64,000 nucleotides of DNA, from contig NZ_VUMO01000001.1 in assembly GCF_009696145.1 (NCBI RefSeq), positions 248,001 through 312,000 of the forward strand. The letters are read 5' to 3'. The notes under the pieces are model-generated. The model was not told the DNA's origin. It did no database searches and saw nothing but the letters and a program-made list of their open reading frames with translations. Positions 24,047 through 33,331 of the stretch are shown piece after piece (positions within the stretch are counted from its first letter, which is position 1; each line of letters opens with the position of its first letter). A program made the position numbers and the translations under genes. Source of the DNA: Pseudoramibacter porci. GTDB lineage: Bacteria > Bacillota > Clostridia > Eubacteriales > Eubacteriaceae.

Positions 24047-25262
24047 TAAAACAGGCAGTGACAGAACAGCGCGCATCGTGCGGCTGATCATTGCAGCGTG
24101 TCTCTCAGTCTTTTTGTGGTCGTACATTAACGGCAATGACATCAATATGATCACACAGGAAATTAACAATATTCCGGTTACGCTTATCAATACGGAAAAG
24201 CTGACGTCAAAGGGACTTCTGCTCTCAGAACAGAAAAATTATTTCGTCAATATTCGGGTTCGCGGAAGCGAGCGGAACGTGAGCAAGCTGGACGCTTCGC
24301 AGATTACGGCAACGGCAGATCTTTCAGGGGTGAAAGGGCCGGGAACCTATACCGCAGATGTTGTGCTTCAGGGGCTTCCGAATTCTGTTATCCTGCAGGA
24401 GACACAGCCCTCTGAAATCAGGATAAAAATCGACAGCATTCGCCACAAATCCCACAGTGTGACGATTAATACCAGCGGGAAGCCCGGAAATCATTTGTCT
24501 GTCGTTTCGGCGACGACTTCGGAGAAGGTCCGGGTGGAAGGGCCGAGTCAATCCGTTAATAAAATCAAGTCGTGCGTTGCGACGGCAAATGTCCAGGATA
24601 TCACAGACGATACAGATGTGAATATTCCCGTTCGGGCGATTGACAAAAACGGCAATGTTCTCTCAGATGTAGAATGTAAGCCTTCGATGATTAAGGCGAG
24701 CGTTAAAATCGGGAAGACCAAGCGCGTCAAAATCAAGACACCCAAAACGACAGGCAGCGTAGGCGATGGGTACAAAGTCGCAAAAATGACAGTCAGCCCT
24801 AAAACAGTGCTTCTTGGCGGGAAGGAATCGGATCTAGACAGTATCGATTCTGTACGACCGGAGTCAATCGATTTAAACGGCATAAAGAGCGGTACAGTGA
24901 TACAGAAAAAATTGAATTTGCCGTCAGGTGTGACGGATATGGATGGCAACACCAATGTGACGGTGACCATTAAGGTGGAAGCGCTGACAACCAAGCGGCT
25001 TATGATTGACGACATCGAACAGCGAAATGTTCCAAACGATCTGACAGTGACAAAAATAGAAAATGCATCAGTGTCAGTCAAAATTGAGGGCACGAACAGT
25101 GAACTGGCAACCCTTGACAGCAAAGATTTAAGTGCTTGGATCGATTTCTCTGATGCAGCGGAGGGAACGGGCTCGTACAATATTCAGGTCACGACTGATA
25201 AAGGAACGATCAAATCCGTTTCGCCATCTTCTACATCGGCAACCCTCAAATCAAAAAACTAA
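24033..25262 (+). CDS. cdaR: CdaR (YbbR-domain) regulator of diadenylate cyclase
   Basis: About 409 residues: a single N-terminal membrane anchor (IVRLIIAACLSVFLWSYING, preceded by basic residues) and four extracytoplasmic YbbR repeats filling the rest. In Bacillus and relatives CdaR binds CdaA and modulates its activity from outside the membrane. ATG 24033 is chosen because GGAG lies nine bases upstream and earlier in-frame starts would read through the cdaA tail. glmM, usual third gene of this cluster, does not follow; an AI-2E family transporter gene takes its place. Confidence 0.92.
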   Translation: MKKSNKTGSDRTARIVRLIIAACLSVFLWSYINGNDINMITQEINNIPVTLINTEKLTSKGLLLSEQKNYFVNIRVRGSERNVSKLDASQITATADLSGVKGPGTYTADVVLQGLPNSVILQETQPSEIRIKIDSIRHKSHSVTINTSGKPGNHLSVVSATTSEKVRVEGPSQSVNKIKSCVATANVQDITDDTDVNIPVRAIDKNGNVLSDVECKPSMIKASVKIGKTKRVKIKTPKTTGSVGDGYKVAKMTVSPKTVLLGGKESDLDSIDSVRPESIDLNGIKSGTVIQKKLNLPSGVTDMDGNTNVTVTIKVEALTTKRLMIDDIEQRNVPNDLTVTKIENASVSVKIEGTNSELATLDSKDLSAWIDFSDAAEGTGSYNIQVTTDKGTIKSVSPSSTSATLKSKN

Positions 25263-25280
25263 TCAAGTGAGATAATAAAC

Positions 25281-26483
25281 ATGGATAAATTCAACAGGTT
25301 TAAGATTTGGCAAAATAAAAACGTACGCAGATCGATTCCGTTTTGTATTGCGATCCTCTTTTTTCTAATTATGACGCATCTCGATTTGATCGGAAGGGCC
25401 ATTGCGTTTCTCTTTAACTTCATTTTACCGGTCATTGTCGGGATTGTTCTGGCCTATATCATGGACCCGCCGATACGAAATATTGAAAAGAAGTTCAGTG
25501 AACGTGGCACGAGACATGCAAGGGGCAAGGCCATTACAATTGTCATTTTAATTATTCTGGTCTCGCTCGTTTTGTTAATCGTTGCAGTGGTGCCTCAGGT
25601 ACTCAGCAGTGTGGTCAAGTTTGCAACGAGCAAAACGTCTTATCACGGTGCGCTGCAGCAATTTGTCGACGGCATTGCGAAACGCCACGTCGATATGAAG
25701 ACGGCATTTTCCACAATTGACAATATGCTTGACAAAATGCAGAGCCAGGTGCAGGATCGTCTGGTTTCCGGCTCTGGCTCCGGCGGACGCCATATCCTCA
25801 ATTTTGTCATTGACTTCATTTTGGCGATCTATTTTTTGGCAGATAAAAAACGTGTACAACGCAATGCGCGCAGATTCTTCAGGCTTTCAATGCGGGACAC
25901 GACGTACGAAAGAGTTTCGTCGGTATGGAAGCGCTGTGACCGCATTTTCATTAAATTCTTATTCTGCGAAGTCATCGATGCGCTGATCGTCGGCTGCGCA
26001 AACGCTGCTTTTATGCTGATTTGCCGGATGTCCTATGTGCCGATGATTTCGGTGGTTGCCGGGTTGACGAATCTCGTGCCAACTTTTGGTCCGATTATCG
26101 GCGCCGTCGTTGGGGCTTTTGTGTTGATGATGAATAACCCGATTCACGCGCTGCTGTTCCTTATTTTTACGGGCATCATCCAGGCTGTTGACGGCTACAT
26201 GATCAAGCCGAAGCTTTACGGCGACACGTTAGGCGTTCCCGGCATATGGATTTTGATCGCTGTGGTCATCGGCGGACGGGTTTTCGGCGTGTGGGGGATG
26301 CTTTTAGCCATTCCGATTGTCGCCATTCTCGACATCCTGATCCGTGAAACCTTACTGCCGATGATGGAACAGAGAAAAATCAAACGCGAAATGGCCGCGG
26401 CAGATCGGAAAATGAAAAATAGTGAAGAAACCGGCGCCCTTGAGCTGCTTCAGGCACTTCAAAAGGACGCGCAGGAAAAATAA
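25281..26483 (+). CDS. AI-2E family transporter (PF01594 permease)
   Basis: A 400-residue protein with about eight membrane helices: two at the N-terminus, a third before a soluble cytoplasmic segment (about 105-170), and the remainder in the C-terminal half, where the family's VPTFGPIIGAVVG and KLYGDTLGVPGIWILIAVVIGG stretches stand out. Members of this family export quorum signal AI-2 or exchange Na+ and H+, so substrate is uncertain. It lies 18 nt after cdaR and likely shares its transcript, hinting at a link with c-di-AMP and ion balance, an inference from position. Confidence 0.9.
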   Translation: MDKFNRFKIWQNKNVRRSIPFCIAILFFLIMTHLDLIGRAIAFLFNFILPVIVGIVLAYIMDPPIRNIEKKFSERGTRHARGKAITIVILIILVSLVLLIVAVVPQVLSSVVKFATSKTSYHGALQQFVDGIAKRHVDMKTAFSTIDNMLDKMQSQVQDRLVSGSGSGGRHILNFVIDFILAIYFLADKKRVQRNARRFFRLSMRDTTYERVSSVWKRCDRIFIKFLFCEVIDALIVGCANAAFMLICRMSYVPMISVVAGLTNLVPTFGPIIGAVVGAFVLMMNNPIHALLFLIFTGIIQAVDGYMIKPKLYGDTLGVPGIWILIAVVIGGRVFGVWGMLLAIPIVAILDILIRETLLPMMEQRKIKREMAAADRKMKNSEETGALELLQALQKDAQEK

Positions 26484-26495
26484 AAGACGCATAAA

Positions 26496-26536
26496 AATAA
26501 CGATCAGGATTTTGAGGTCCTGATCGTTATTTTTTA
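26496..26536. terminator. Bidirectional terminator between the cda operon and leuA
   Basis: AATAACGATCAGGA and TCCTGATCGTTATT form a 14-bp stem with A and T runs on either side, serving the convergent transcription units. Confidence 0.9.
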
Positions 26537-26545
26537 GTGTGATGA

Positions 26546-28231
26546 TTATTTCATGTTTTCTGGTTTTTCCGGCCCGATGTGATTAATGGCAGAGACCAAA
26601 GCGCGAATTGAAGCGACGATGATGTCATTGTCGATTCCGGCGCCCCATACTTCACGATTGTCATTTAATGTCAAGCCGATATACGCGACGGCGCGGGAAT
26701 TTGAGCCCTTTTCGAGAGCGTGTTCGCTGTAGGATAAATCCTTGATCGGCGTGTGGATGTGCTGAATGACGGTGTTGGTAACCGCATCGATGCGGCCGTT
26801 GCCGATTTCGCTGTAATCGCCAATGTCGCCTTCGTTGTTAATGGTGAGGTGTGCGCGGATTTTTCCGTCAGGGAGCTGTTTAAAATGCGCAGCTGGAATG
26901 CTGAAGTAATCTTCTTTGTTGACGTAGTGGTCGTTGAAAATTTCGTAGACTTCTTCCGGTTGCAGTTCGCGATGTCCATGATCAGAAACGTTTTTAACCA
27001 GATTGCGCATATGGTCGCGCATTTTTTTAGGCAGATTGAAGCCGTAGTTGTGTTCGAGGATGAAGCCGATGCCGCCTTTTCCAGATTGAGAGTTGATGCG
27101 GATAACATCCTTGTCGTATTGACGGCCGAGATCTTCAGGGTTGATGGTCAAATACGGCACATCCCAATGATGATCTTCGCTTTCCCGTGCCATTTTCATG
27201 CCTTTGGCGATGGCGTCCTGATGACTTCCCGAGAAGGCAGCAAAGACCAGGGCGCCTGAATAAGGCTGACGTTCGTAGACGTGCATCCGGGTATCTCGTT
27301 CGTAGGCTTCGCAGAGTTCTGGCAGATTGCTGAAGTCCAGCTTTGGATCGACGCCGTGGGTGTACATGTTGAGCGCCAAGGTGATGATGTCGACGTTGCC
27401 GGTGCGTTCTCCATTGCCAAATAAAGTGCCTTCGACACGGTCAGCACCGGCGAGGAGGCCGAGTTCTGTATCAGCGACGCCGCAGCCTCGATCGTTGTGC
27501 GGATGGAGTGAAAGAATCACGTTGTCGCGGTATTTCAAATGTTTGCTCATGTATTCGATCTGGCTGGCGTAAACGTGAGGGAGGGATAATTCAACGGTAA
27601 CCGGAAGGTTGATGATAACCTTGTTTTCGGCCGTCGGCTGCCAGACGTCGAGCACGGCGTTGCAGACATCGCAGGCATAATCCACTTCTGTGCCGGTAAA
27701 GCTTTCCGGTGAATATTCAAATTGGAAATTGCCCGGGGTTTCTTTAGATAAATCGTTGAGCATTTTGGCGCCGTCGACAGCCAGCTGCAAAATTTCTTCT
27801 TTGGATTTTTTAAAGACTTGTTCGCGCTGTTGGCGGGACGTCGAATTGTAGAGGTGAACGATGGAATGTTTACAGCCTTCCAACGCTTCAAATGTTTTTT
27901 TGATGATGTGTTCGCGTGCCTGGGTCAAGACTTGAATCGTTACGTCGTCCGGGATCAGATCCTGTTCGATTAAAGTTCTTAAAAATTCGTATTCCGTTTC
28001 AGAAGCTGCGGGGAAGCCGACTTCAATTTCTTTAAAGCCGACATCGACCAAATACTTGAAATAGTCGATTTTTTCTTCGAGGCTCATGGGGATGATCAAC
28101 GCTTGGTTGCCGTCGCGGAGATCGACAGAGCACCAAATCGGCGGATGATCGATGTATTCTTTATTAACCCAGTCTGTGCAGGGTACTGGGGGCATAAAAT
28201 AATTCCGTTTGTATTTTTTTGGATTCATCAT
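26546..28231 (-). CDS. leuA: 2-isopropylmalate synthase, LeuA type 2
   Basis: A 561-residue enzyme condensing acetyl-CoA with 2-ketoisovalerate, first committed step of leucine synthesis. The N-terminal TIM barrel shows CSVDLRDGNQAL (metal-binding Asp), HLYNSTSRQQR, FEYSPESFTGTE and LHPHNDRGCGVADTELG; the C-terminal LeuA_dimer regulatory domain runs from about 430 to the end. Length and the DRGCGVADTELGLLAGADR region fit the fungal-like long type. GGAGG lies nine bases before the first of two adjacent ATG codons. It is preceded by a T-box leader. Confidence 0.96.
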   Translation of the reverse strand: MMNPKKYKRNYFMPPVPCTDWVNKEYIDHPPIWCSVDLRDGNQALIIPMSLEEKIDYFKYLVDVGFKEIEVGFPAASETEYEFLRTLIEQDLIPDDVTIQVLTQAREHIIKKTFEALEGCKHSIVHLYNSTSRQQREQVFKKSKEEILQLAVDGAKMLNDLSKETPGNFQFEYSPESFTGTEVDYACDVCNAVLDVWQPTAENKVIINLPVTVELSLPHVYASQIEYMSKHLKYRDNVILSLHPHNDRGCGVADTELGLLAGADRVEGTLFGNGERTGNVDIITLALNMYTHGVDPKLDFSNLPELCEAYERDTRMHVYERQPYSGALVFAAFSGSHQDAIAKGMKMARESEDHHWDVPYLTINPEDLGRQYDKDVIRINSQSGKGGIGFILEHNYGFNLPKKMRDHMRNLVKNVSDHGHRELQPEEVYEIFNDHYVNKEDYFSIPAAHFKQLPDGKIRAHLTINNEGDIGDYSEIGNGRIDAVTNTVIQHIHTPIKDLSYSEHALEKGSNSRAVAYIGLTLNDNREVWGAGIDNDIIVASIRALVSAINHIGPEKPENMK

Positions 28232-28274
28232 TTGAATAATCCTCCTTATAAAAAGATGAATACTGTGCTTATGA

Positions 28275-28563
28275 CAAAAAAACGCCTCTATGCCAATGCA
28301 TAGAGGCGATGTATGACGGTCGCTGTACCACTCTAATTCACATTTTATTGATTAATGCTAAAATAAAATGCCTTATTACAGATACGTCTTTAAAAATAAA
28401 GATTATATCCTCCTGCGATAACGGGCAGGACCCGGTGTGCCTAATAGGAAAACTGTTCAGCATTCCGCTCCGAGGCCAGTTCGAAAATTTTCAGCGGCTG
28501 CTTCACACCTGCCAGCAGCTCTCTGGACGCTTAGAATTTTTTAATATCCCTCTTCATTGCGTT
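28275..28563 (-). ncRNA. T-box leader controlling leuA, specifier probably Leu (CUG)
   Basis: All core parts are visible on the minus strand: stem I with CCAGAGAGCTGCTGGCAGG and GGTGTGAAGCAGC, the stem III-type hairpin CACACCGGGTCCTGCCC region, the T-box sequence AGAGTGGTACAGCG (28321-28334, for binding the tRNA acceptor end), and a terminator CGCCTCTATGC with TAGAGGCG followed by TTTTTTT (28275-28308). In the 3' side of stem I, ATGCTGAACAG places CUG followed by A at the specifier position, which reads leucine and fits leuA. Uncharged tRNA-Leu would favour antitermination. Confidence 0.93.
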
Positions 28564-28569
28564 GTGTTT

Positions 28570-28598
28570 ATCTTAGCGGTAAAAAAAAGAGATGTCAA
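28570..28598 (-). promoter_or_regulatory. Promoter of the leuA T-box transcript
   Basis: Consensus TTGACA (28593-28598) and TAAGAT (28570-28575) are separated by 17 nt on the minus strand. Confidence 0.85.
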
Positions 28599-28713
28599 GT
28601 AAAAGTTTTAGGGAAACGTTTTTATCTGATGTTTTGGTTTACGCGGCGCATTTTAATTTCCATCAGGTATGTTATAATAAAAAACAAATTCAACGGATAG
28701 AGAAGGAAGATTC

Positions 28714-29808
28714 ATGGCCATATCTTTTATTCATACCGGGGACATCCACCTGGAAAAAACTTTTCATTTTAAGAATCATCAACGTGATTTCGGCAAAGCA
28801 CACCGGATTGACCTCTGGCTGACCTTTGATCAAATTATCAACACGGCTGAAAAAAATCATGTAGATTTTCTGATTATCAGCGGAGATTTATTTGACACAC
28901 CCGATGTTTCGAGTAAGGCGCTCAAACGCGTCGCTGAAAAATTCGCGCACCTGACCGAGACGGAAGTGGTCATCTGCCCGGGCAATCATGATTTTTACAC
29001 GCCGTCTGCGCTCTACGGACTGATCGAATGGCCGCAGAACGTTACGATTTTCAAACAAGGGCAGATGGAATCGAAATATTTTGAAGAAAAAGAGACCCGC
29101 ATCTTTGGCATTGGCTGGACGAAAGACACTTATGATACGATGCCTTTTGACGGCAGCCATATCAATCTGTCAGAGGCGGACAACAATATTCTGGTGCTCC
29201 ACGGGGACGCCTACAATCAAATTTCACAGTACATGCCCATTGACTTGGCGTGCTTTGATTATTTCGACTATGTGGCGCTGGGGCATATTCACAGGAGCGA
29301 GCGGCTGACCCTTCGCGCAGCGTATTGCGGCTGCCCAGAACCTCTGACCTTTAAAAACATCAATGAGCCGAGTATTTTCTACGGTCAGATCCACCACCAC
29401 AGGCTGGATCTTCAGAAAATTGAAACCGGAAAACGAAAATTCTTTCAGAAGACCCTGCGCGTTTCACCGGAGATGACGCAAAATGATCTGCTTATGGCTT
29501 GTTCAGATTTGAGCGATGACGACAGCAAAGGGAAAGATTATTATAGACTTTTCCTTAACGGGTACGCGGGTGCAGACATCGACGTTGAAGAACTGAGAAT
29601 GCAGCTGGCGCAGATATTTTATTACGTCGAGGTGGACGATAAGAAGCTCCTTCCCAACATCGACGTGGATAAGCTGCTTGAAGAAAATCAAGACAATATG
29701 ATTGGGCGCTTTATCCAGGAAATGCGCCGCAACGGTGACAATCCGACAGCAAAAAAAGCGCTGTATTACGGATTAGAAGGTTTGTTGAACAGTGAGGAAA
29801 AAGGGTGA
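28714..29808 (+). CDS. SbcD/YhaO-like metallophosphoesterase (DNA exonuclease subunit)
   Basis: A 364-residue protein with the Mre11/SbcD calcineurin-like fold. Metal-binding motifs in order: HTGDIHLEKTF (residues 7-17), SGDLFDTPD, PGNHDFYTP, LHGDAY, and GHIHRSE. The C-terminal part (about 240-364) is the SbcD-like DNA-capping region. It is paired with the ATPase gene, overlapping it by four bases (GTGA), the arrangement of bacterial YhaO-YhaN. The pair probably processes DNA ends; whether in repair or another role is not known from sequence. Confidence 0.88.
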   Translation: MAISFIHTGDIHLEKTFHFKNHQRDFGKAHRIDLWLTFDQIINTAEKNHVDFLIISGDLFDTPDVSSKALKRVAEKFAHLTETEVVICPGNHDFYTPSALYGLIEWPQNVTIFKQGQMESKYFEEKETRIFGIGWTKDTYDTMPFDGSHINLSEADNNILVLHGDAYNQISQYMPIDLACFDYFDYVALGHIHRSERLTLRAAYCGCPEPLTFKNINEPSIFYGQIHHHRLDLQKIETGKRKFFQKTLRVSPEMTQNDLLMACSDLSDDDSKGKDYYRLFLNGYAGADIDVEELRMQLAQIFYYVEVDDKKLLPNIDVDKLLEENQDNMIGRFIQEMRRNGDNPTAKKALYYGLEGLLNSEEKG

Positions 29809-32186
29809 AAATTAAGACACTGCATTTAATTGCATTTGGAAAATTTAAACAGACCACCATTGAACTCGACGACGGCTTTAATCTGATTTACGGGCCCAAT
29901 GAAGCGGGAAAGTCGACGATTCAGGCCTTTATCGAGGGGATGTTTTTCGGTTTTTACAAGCCTTATCGAAAGCGCCGCACGTACAGCGAGGCTTTTGAAC
30001 AATACAAACCGCTGTACTCAGAACAGTATCGCGGCGCGATGATTTATGTTGATGAGATGGGGCGGGAAATCAGAATCGAACGGGATTTCTTAAAAGAGCG
30101 GGACGGGGTCCGGCTTTTTGACAATATCACGGGAGAGGATATTACAGAGACCTTTCCCTACGACAATATCACGAAGCAATACATGCCGCTGGGCTATCAG
30201 TCGATTAACGCGTCGATTTACAACAATACGGTCAATTTCAGGCAGATGGCGTCGAAAACCAATGCGGATCTGGCGCGGGAAATTAACGACAAGCTCATTG
30301 ACATGGCCAACAATGATACAGATATTTCTGTGCATCGGGTCATCGATTATTTAGATGAAAAGAAAAAAGCCATCGGCACGTTTCGCGCGACGAAGTCCAA
30401 TTACGGTATGGCGGTCCGCAACCGAAGCGAGCTGGAGGATAAGCTGGAAATTTCAGAAGAAAAATACCAGAAAATACGGCTCAACCAGCGCAAGATCATG
30501 GACTATCGTGAAGAGATAAAACGCTTGACGCAAGAACAGGCAGATATTGCGGCAGCTGAGGAACGGCAGAAGGTTCAGGCTATTGAGGCACAGAAGGAGA
30601 AGCTGGATCGTATCAAGGCAGAAGGGGAAGCGCTCGAAAAGACATTGGCCGCGTATCAGGCGGACGCTGAAAAATACAACATAACGACGTACAATCACTT
30701 ACAGATGTTGGAAGATGACCGCAGTCAGCTGAATCGCCAAATCAGCCGCTACGAACAGCAAATTCGAGACATTGAAGAGAAAATTGAGAATACGCAGAAA
30801 AAATCCGAGCGTCTTCACGCCAAGGTACGTCATTACAACGCGCTTCAAGTGGAGAAAGATCGTGAAGATTTAAAACGCATTCAAAGCCAGTACAGCAGAA
30901 CCGAGAAAAAATTTGAACGGCAAAGGGGTGGCCTGTCCATTTTTGATCGCCATCCGATTTCGACTGCGGTCTCCGTTGTCGATTCGCTTGTCGGCGTATT
31001 CGTACTGCTGCTCTCGCTGATTAACCCGGGTCATTTTCTGCCAAGCGCTGCGGTAATCGGCCTTGCAGTCGTCGGTGGGGTTCTCGCGTTATTTTTTGGA
31101 TTATCCTTTTATGCAGCTCATCGCCGGTCAACACGCTTGTCCGAAACGGCGGCGAGCTTTGACCCTCAGGATCGCATTGCGACCCATTTATCCATTTTGA
31201 TGGAACGATACCGCGAGCCTCGGGATTTAGACGCGCTGAGGATGCAGATGGACAGTATCCTGGATGCCTTTGACCGTGTGACGGCGGCTGACCAGGAGTT
31301 GTCTAATCTGTCCCTTCAAAAACAGAGCCTTGAAGAACAAATTGAAAGCTACTCCGATAAGATAGACAAGGATCAACAGGCCATCAATGATGTTTTAAAT
31401 CCGCTCGGGATCTCGAAACTCGAGGATTACAGACAGGGTCTTGACAATGAGCGCAAAGCTTTGGATATTCAGGCAAAGATTACGGCGAACCGCCAGTTAT
31501 ACAACGATTTAGAGGGTGAAAATTACATTCGCGTTTCAAAGGAATCGGATTTATTCCAGGAAGCAAAACAGCGCAAACGAACGGTAAAGAGAAGCATTGC
31601 GTCGGCTCAGCGGGAAGTGGCAAGGCTTGAGGGCGAGAATCAAACACTTGCGGATGAAGTGGATTCGCCGGTGGCTCTTCGAGAAAAAATCGACGGAATC
31701 AACGGGCAGATTGCGGCGTACGAAGAAGAAATTCGCGCCTGCGATATGGCAGAATCTTTTTTCATGCGTTATCAGAAAGAAACACACCGCAGTCAGGCGG
31801 GCAGCCTTAATGAACGCATCGGTGATATCTTGAAAAAAATCACGAACAAGTATCGCGAGGTCCGCATTGACGATAAGCTGAATATTAAAGTGATGGATCC
31901 GCAGAACTCAAATTTGATAGATCTCAATCAGCTTTCCGGCGGGACCATTGATCAGATCTATTTCGCACTGCGATTTGGTCTTCGGGATATTGTCGATGAA
32001 CAGCGGACACTGCCGTTTATTCTGGATGATCCCTTTGTCCAGTACGATGACAAACGCAGAAAAGAAGGTATTCTATTTTTAAGCCGAGTGGCAAAGGATG
32101 ATCAGGTGATTTTGCTGACCTGCAGCCAAAATGAAAAACAGATTTTGGATCAGGACGACATCCCGTACACAGGTATCAGTTTGTAG
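29805..32186 (+). CDS. YhaN/SbcC-like ATPase with central membrane segments
   Basis: A 793-residue SMC-family protein starting at GTG. The N-terminal Walker A reads GPNEAGKST (about 32-40), the C-terminal half has the signature LNQLSGGTIDQIYFALRFGL and the Walker B ILDDPFVQYDD; long coiled coils lie between. Unlike SbcC and Rad50, the hinge region has two hydrophobic helices (about 388-406 and 412-434), so the coils are probably anchored in the membrane, as in YhaN-type proteins. It is shorter than the roughly 960-residue YhaN of Bacillus. It acts with the upstream nuclease. Confidence 0.88.
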   Translation: MKIKTLHLIAFGKFKQTTIELDDGFNLIYGPNEAGKSTIQAFIEGMFFGFYKPYRKRRTYSEAFEQYKPLYSEQYRGAMIYVDEMGREIRIERDFLKERDGVRLFDNITGEDITETFPYDNITKQYMPLGYQSINASIYNNTVNFRQMASKTNADLAREINDKLIDMANNDTDISVHRVIDYLDEKKKAIGTFRATKSNYGMAVRNRSELEDKLEISEEKYQKIRLNQRKIMDYREEIKRLTQEQADIAAAEERQKVQAIEAQKEKLDRIKAEGEALEKTLAAYQADAEKYNITTYNHLQMLEDDRSQLNRQISRYEQQIRDIEEKIENTQKKSERLHAKVRHYNALQVEKDREDLKRIQSQYSRTEKKFERQRGGLSIFDRHPISTAVSVVDSLVGVFVLLLSLINPGHFLPSAAVIGLAVVGGVLALFFGLSFYAAHRRSTRLSETAASFDPQDRIATHLSILMERYREPRDLDALRMQMDSILDAFDRVTAADQELSNLSLQKQSLEEQIESYSDKIDKDQQAINDVLNPLGISKLEDYRQGLDNERKALDIQAKITANRQLYNDLEGENYIRVSKESDLFQEAKQRKRTVKRSIASAQREVARLEGENQTLADEVDSPVALREKIDGINGQIAAYEEEIRACDMAESFFMRYQKETHRSQAGSLNERIGDILKKITNKYREVRIDDKLNIKVMDPQNSNLIDLNQLSGGTIDQIYFALRFGLRDIVDEQRTLPFILDDPFVQYDDKRRKEGILFLSRVAKDDQVILLTCSQNEKQILDQDDIPYTGISL

Positions 32187-32193
32187 GTGATGA

Positions 32194-33117
32194 ATGATTT
32201 CTTGGCTTTTATTTAAACAAATTGTGGTTCTTTTCGTCATGATGGGGATGGGCTTGCTCATTGTCAAAATGAAGTTTTTAAAGCCAGAAGACTCCAGAAT
32301 TTTATCGGTCGTGTGTTTATATCTCATCGTACCGTGTATGCAGATTGAAGCCTTTCAGATTCACTATTCTAATCGCATCCTAAACGGGTTTCTCCTCGCA
32401 CTTTTGTCCGCCGGTGTGATGCATGCGATGTTATTTGGCGTCACTTATGGAATCATGCGCCCTTTTCATTTAACGAATGTTGAGCGCGGCACCTTGATTT
32501 ACACCAATGCAGGCAATTTGATCGTGCCACTGGTGACCAGTGTGCTGGGGCGCAGCTGGGTCATTTACGCGAGTGCATTCATGTTCGTTCAGGCCCTTTT
32601 ACTTTGGTCCCAGGGGAAAAGAATGATGCAGCCCGGCGGAAAAGTTGATCTCAAGAAATTATTATTAAATATCAACATCATTGCCACATTGCTGGGTGTG
32701 TCGCTGTTTTTGAGACATGTAGAGATTCATGGTATTCCAAGGGATGTGTTGAGGGGCGTTGCTCAGATGCTCGGGCCCATCAGCATGATCACCATCGGCA
32801 TGGTCATTGCCGGGGTTGATTGGGCGCAGGTTTTTAAAAACCGAAGGATTTACGGCATAACCGTGATGCGCATGGTCGGTTTTCCGCTTCTCGCGATACT
32901 GCTACTGAAGCGCATTCCATTTTATCTTCTGGCAGACAATGGCAAAAAGATATTGCTGGTGTCCCTGCTTGCGGTCGCGGCACCATCGGGGGTGACGATT
33001 CCGCAAATGGCTCAGATTTACGGCGGCGATGCGGATTACGCAGGTTCAATCAATGTCTTGACGACATTGTGCAGTATTGTGACGATGCCGCTGATGATCT
33101 ATATTTATCAATTGTAA
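32194..33117 (+). CDS. AEC (auxin efflux carrier-like) family transporter
   Basis: A 307-residue protein with ten predicted membrane helices in two halves, of the membrane transport protein family that includes bacterial malate/malonate carriers. Typical stretches are LLIVKMKFLKPEDSRILS after the first helix, NAGNLIVPLV near residue 108 and the GVTIPQMAQIYGGDADYAGS loop near 270. Substrate is probably a carboxylate, which cannot be refined by eye. It starts eight bases after the YhaN-like gene stop and may be co-transcribed. Confidence 0.88.
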   Translation: MISWLLFKQIVVLFVMMGMGLLIVKMKFLKPEDSRILSVVCLYLIVPCMQIEAFQIHYSNRILNGFLLALLSAGVMHAMLFGVTYGIMRPFHLTNVERGTLIYTNAGNLIVPLVTSVLGRSWVIYASAFMFVQALLLWSQGKRMMQPGGKVDLKKLLLNINIIATLLGVSLFLRHVEIHGIPRDVLRGVAQMLGPISMITIGMVIAGVDWAQVFKNRRIYGITVMRMVGFPLLAILLLKRIPFYLLADNGKKILLVSLLAVAAPSGVTIPQMAQIYGGDADYAGSINVLTTLCSIVTMPLMIYIYQL

Positions 33118-33174
33118 AATAAACTGATCATCAGGACGAAGTGAAACAGCATGACGCGAATAAAAATGATTTTA

Positions 33175-33203
33175 TTGACAGTTTTTGGTATGTATGTTAA
33201 AAT
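33175..33203 (+). promoter_or_regulatory. Promoter of the DAACS symporter gene
   Basis: TTGACA (33175-33180) and TAAAAT (33198-33203) with a 17-nt spacer. Transcription would start near 33210, about 120 nt before the start codon and upstream of the hairpin at 33243. Confidence 0.8.
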
Positions 33204-33242
33204 TATCACAAAGAATAAATTAAATTACACATTGCAGAGACA

Positions 33243-33290
33243 AAGGCGTCTGAAGCAATAGCTTCAGACGCCTTATTGTTTATTTTTTCC
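33243..33290 (+). terminator. Hairpin with T-rich tail in the symporter leader (terminator or attenuator)
   Basis: AAGGCGTCTGAAGC and its perfect complement (33261-33274) form a 14-bp stem with an AATA loop, followed by ATTGTTTATTTTTT. It lies downstream of the promoter at 33175, not before it. A second copy of AGGCGTC at 33296-33302 could pair with the 3' arm GACGCCT, an alternative structure. Confidence 0.65.
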
Positions 33291-33331
33291 TAGAGAGGCG
33301 TCAAGCGCCAGATAAAAAAAGGAGGATCATA

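Noticed and set aside
28309-28602. Plus-strand open frame of 97 residues
   Set aside because: It runs antisense through the leuA T-box leader, whose conserved RNA motifs explain the sequence.
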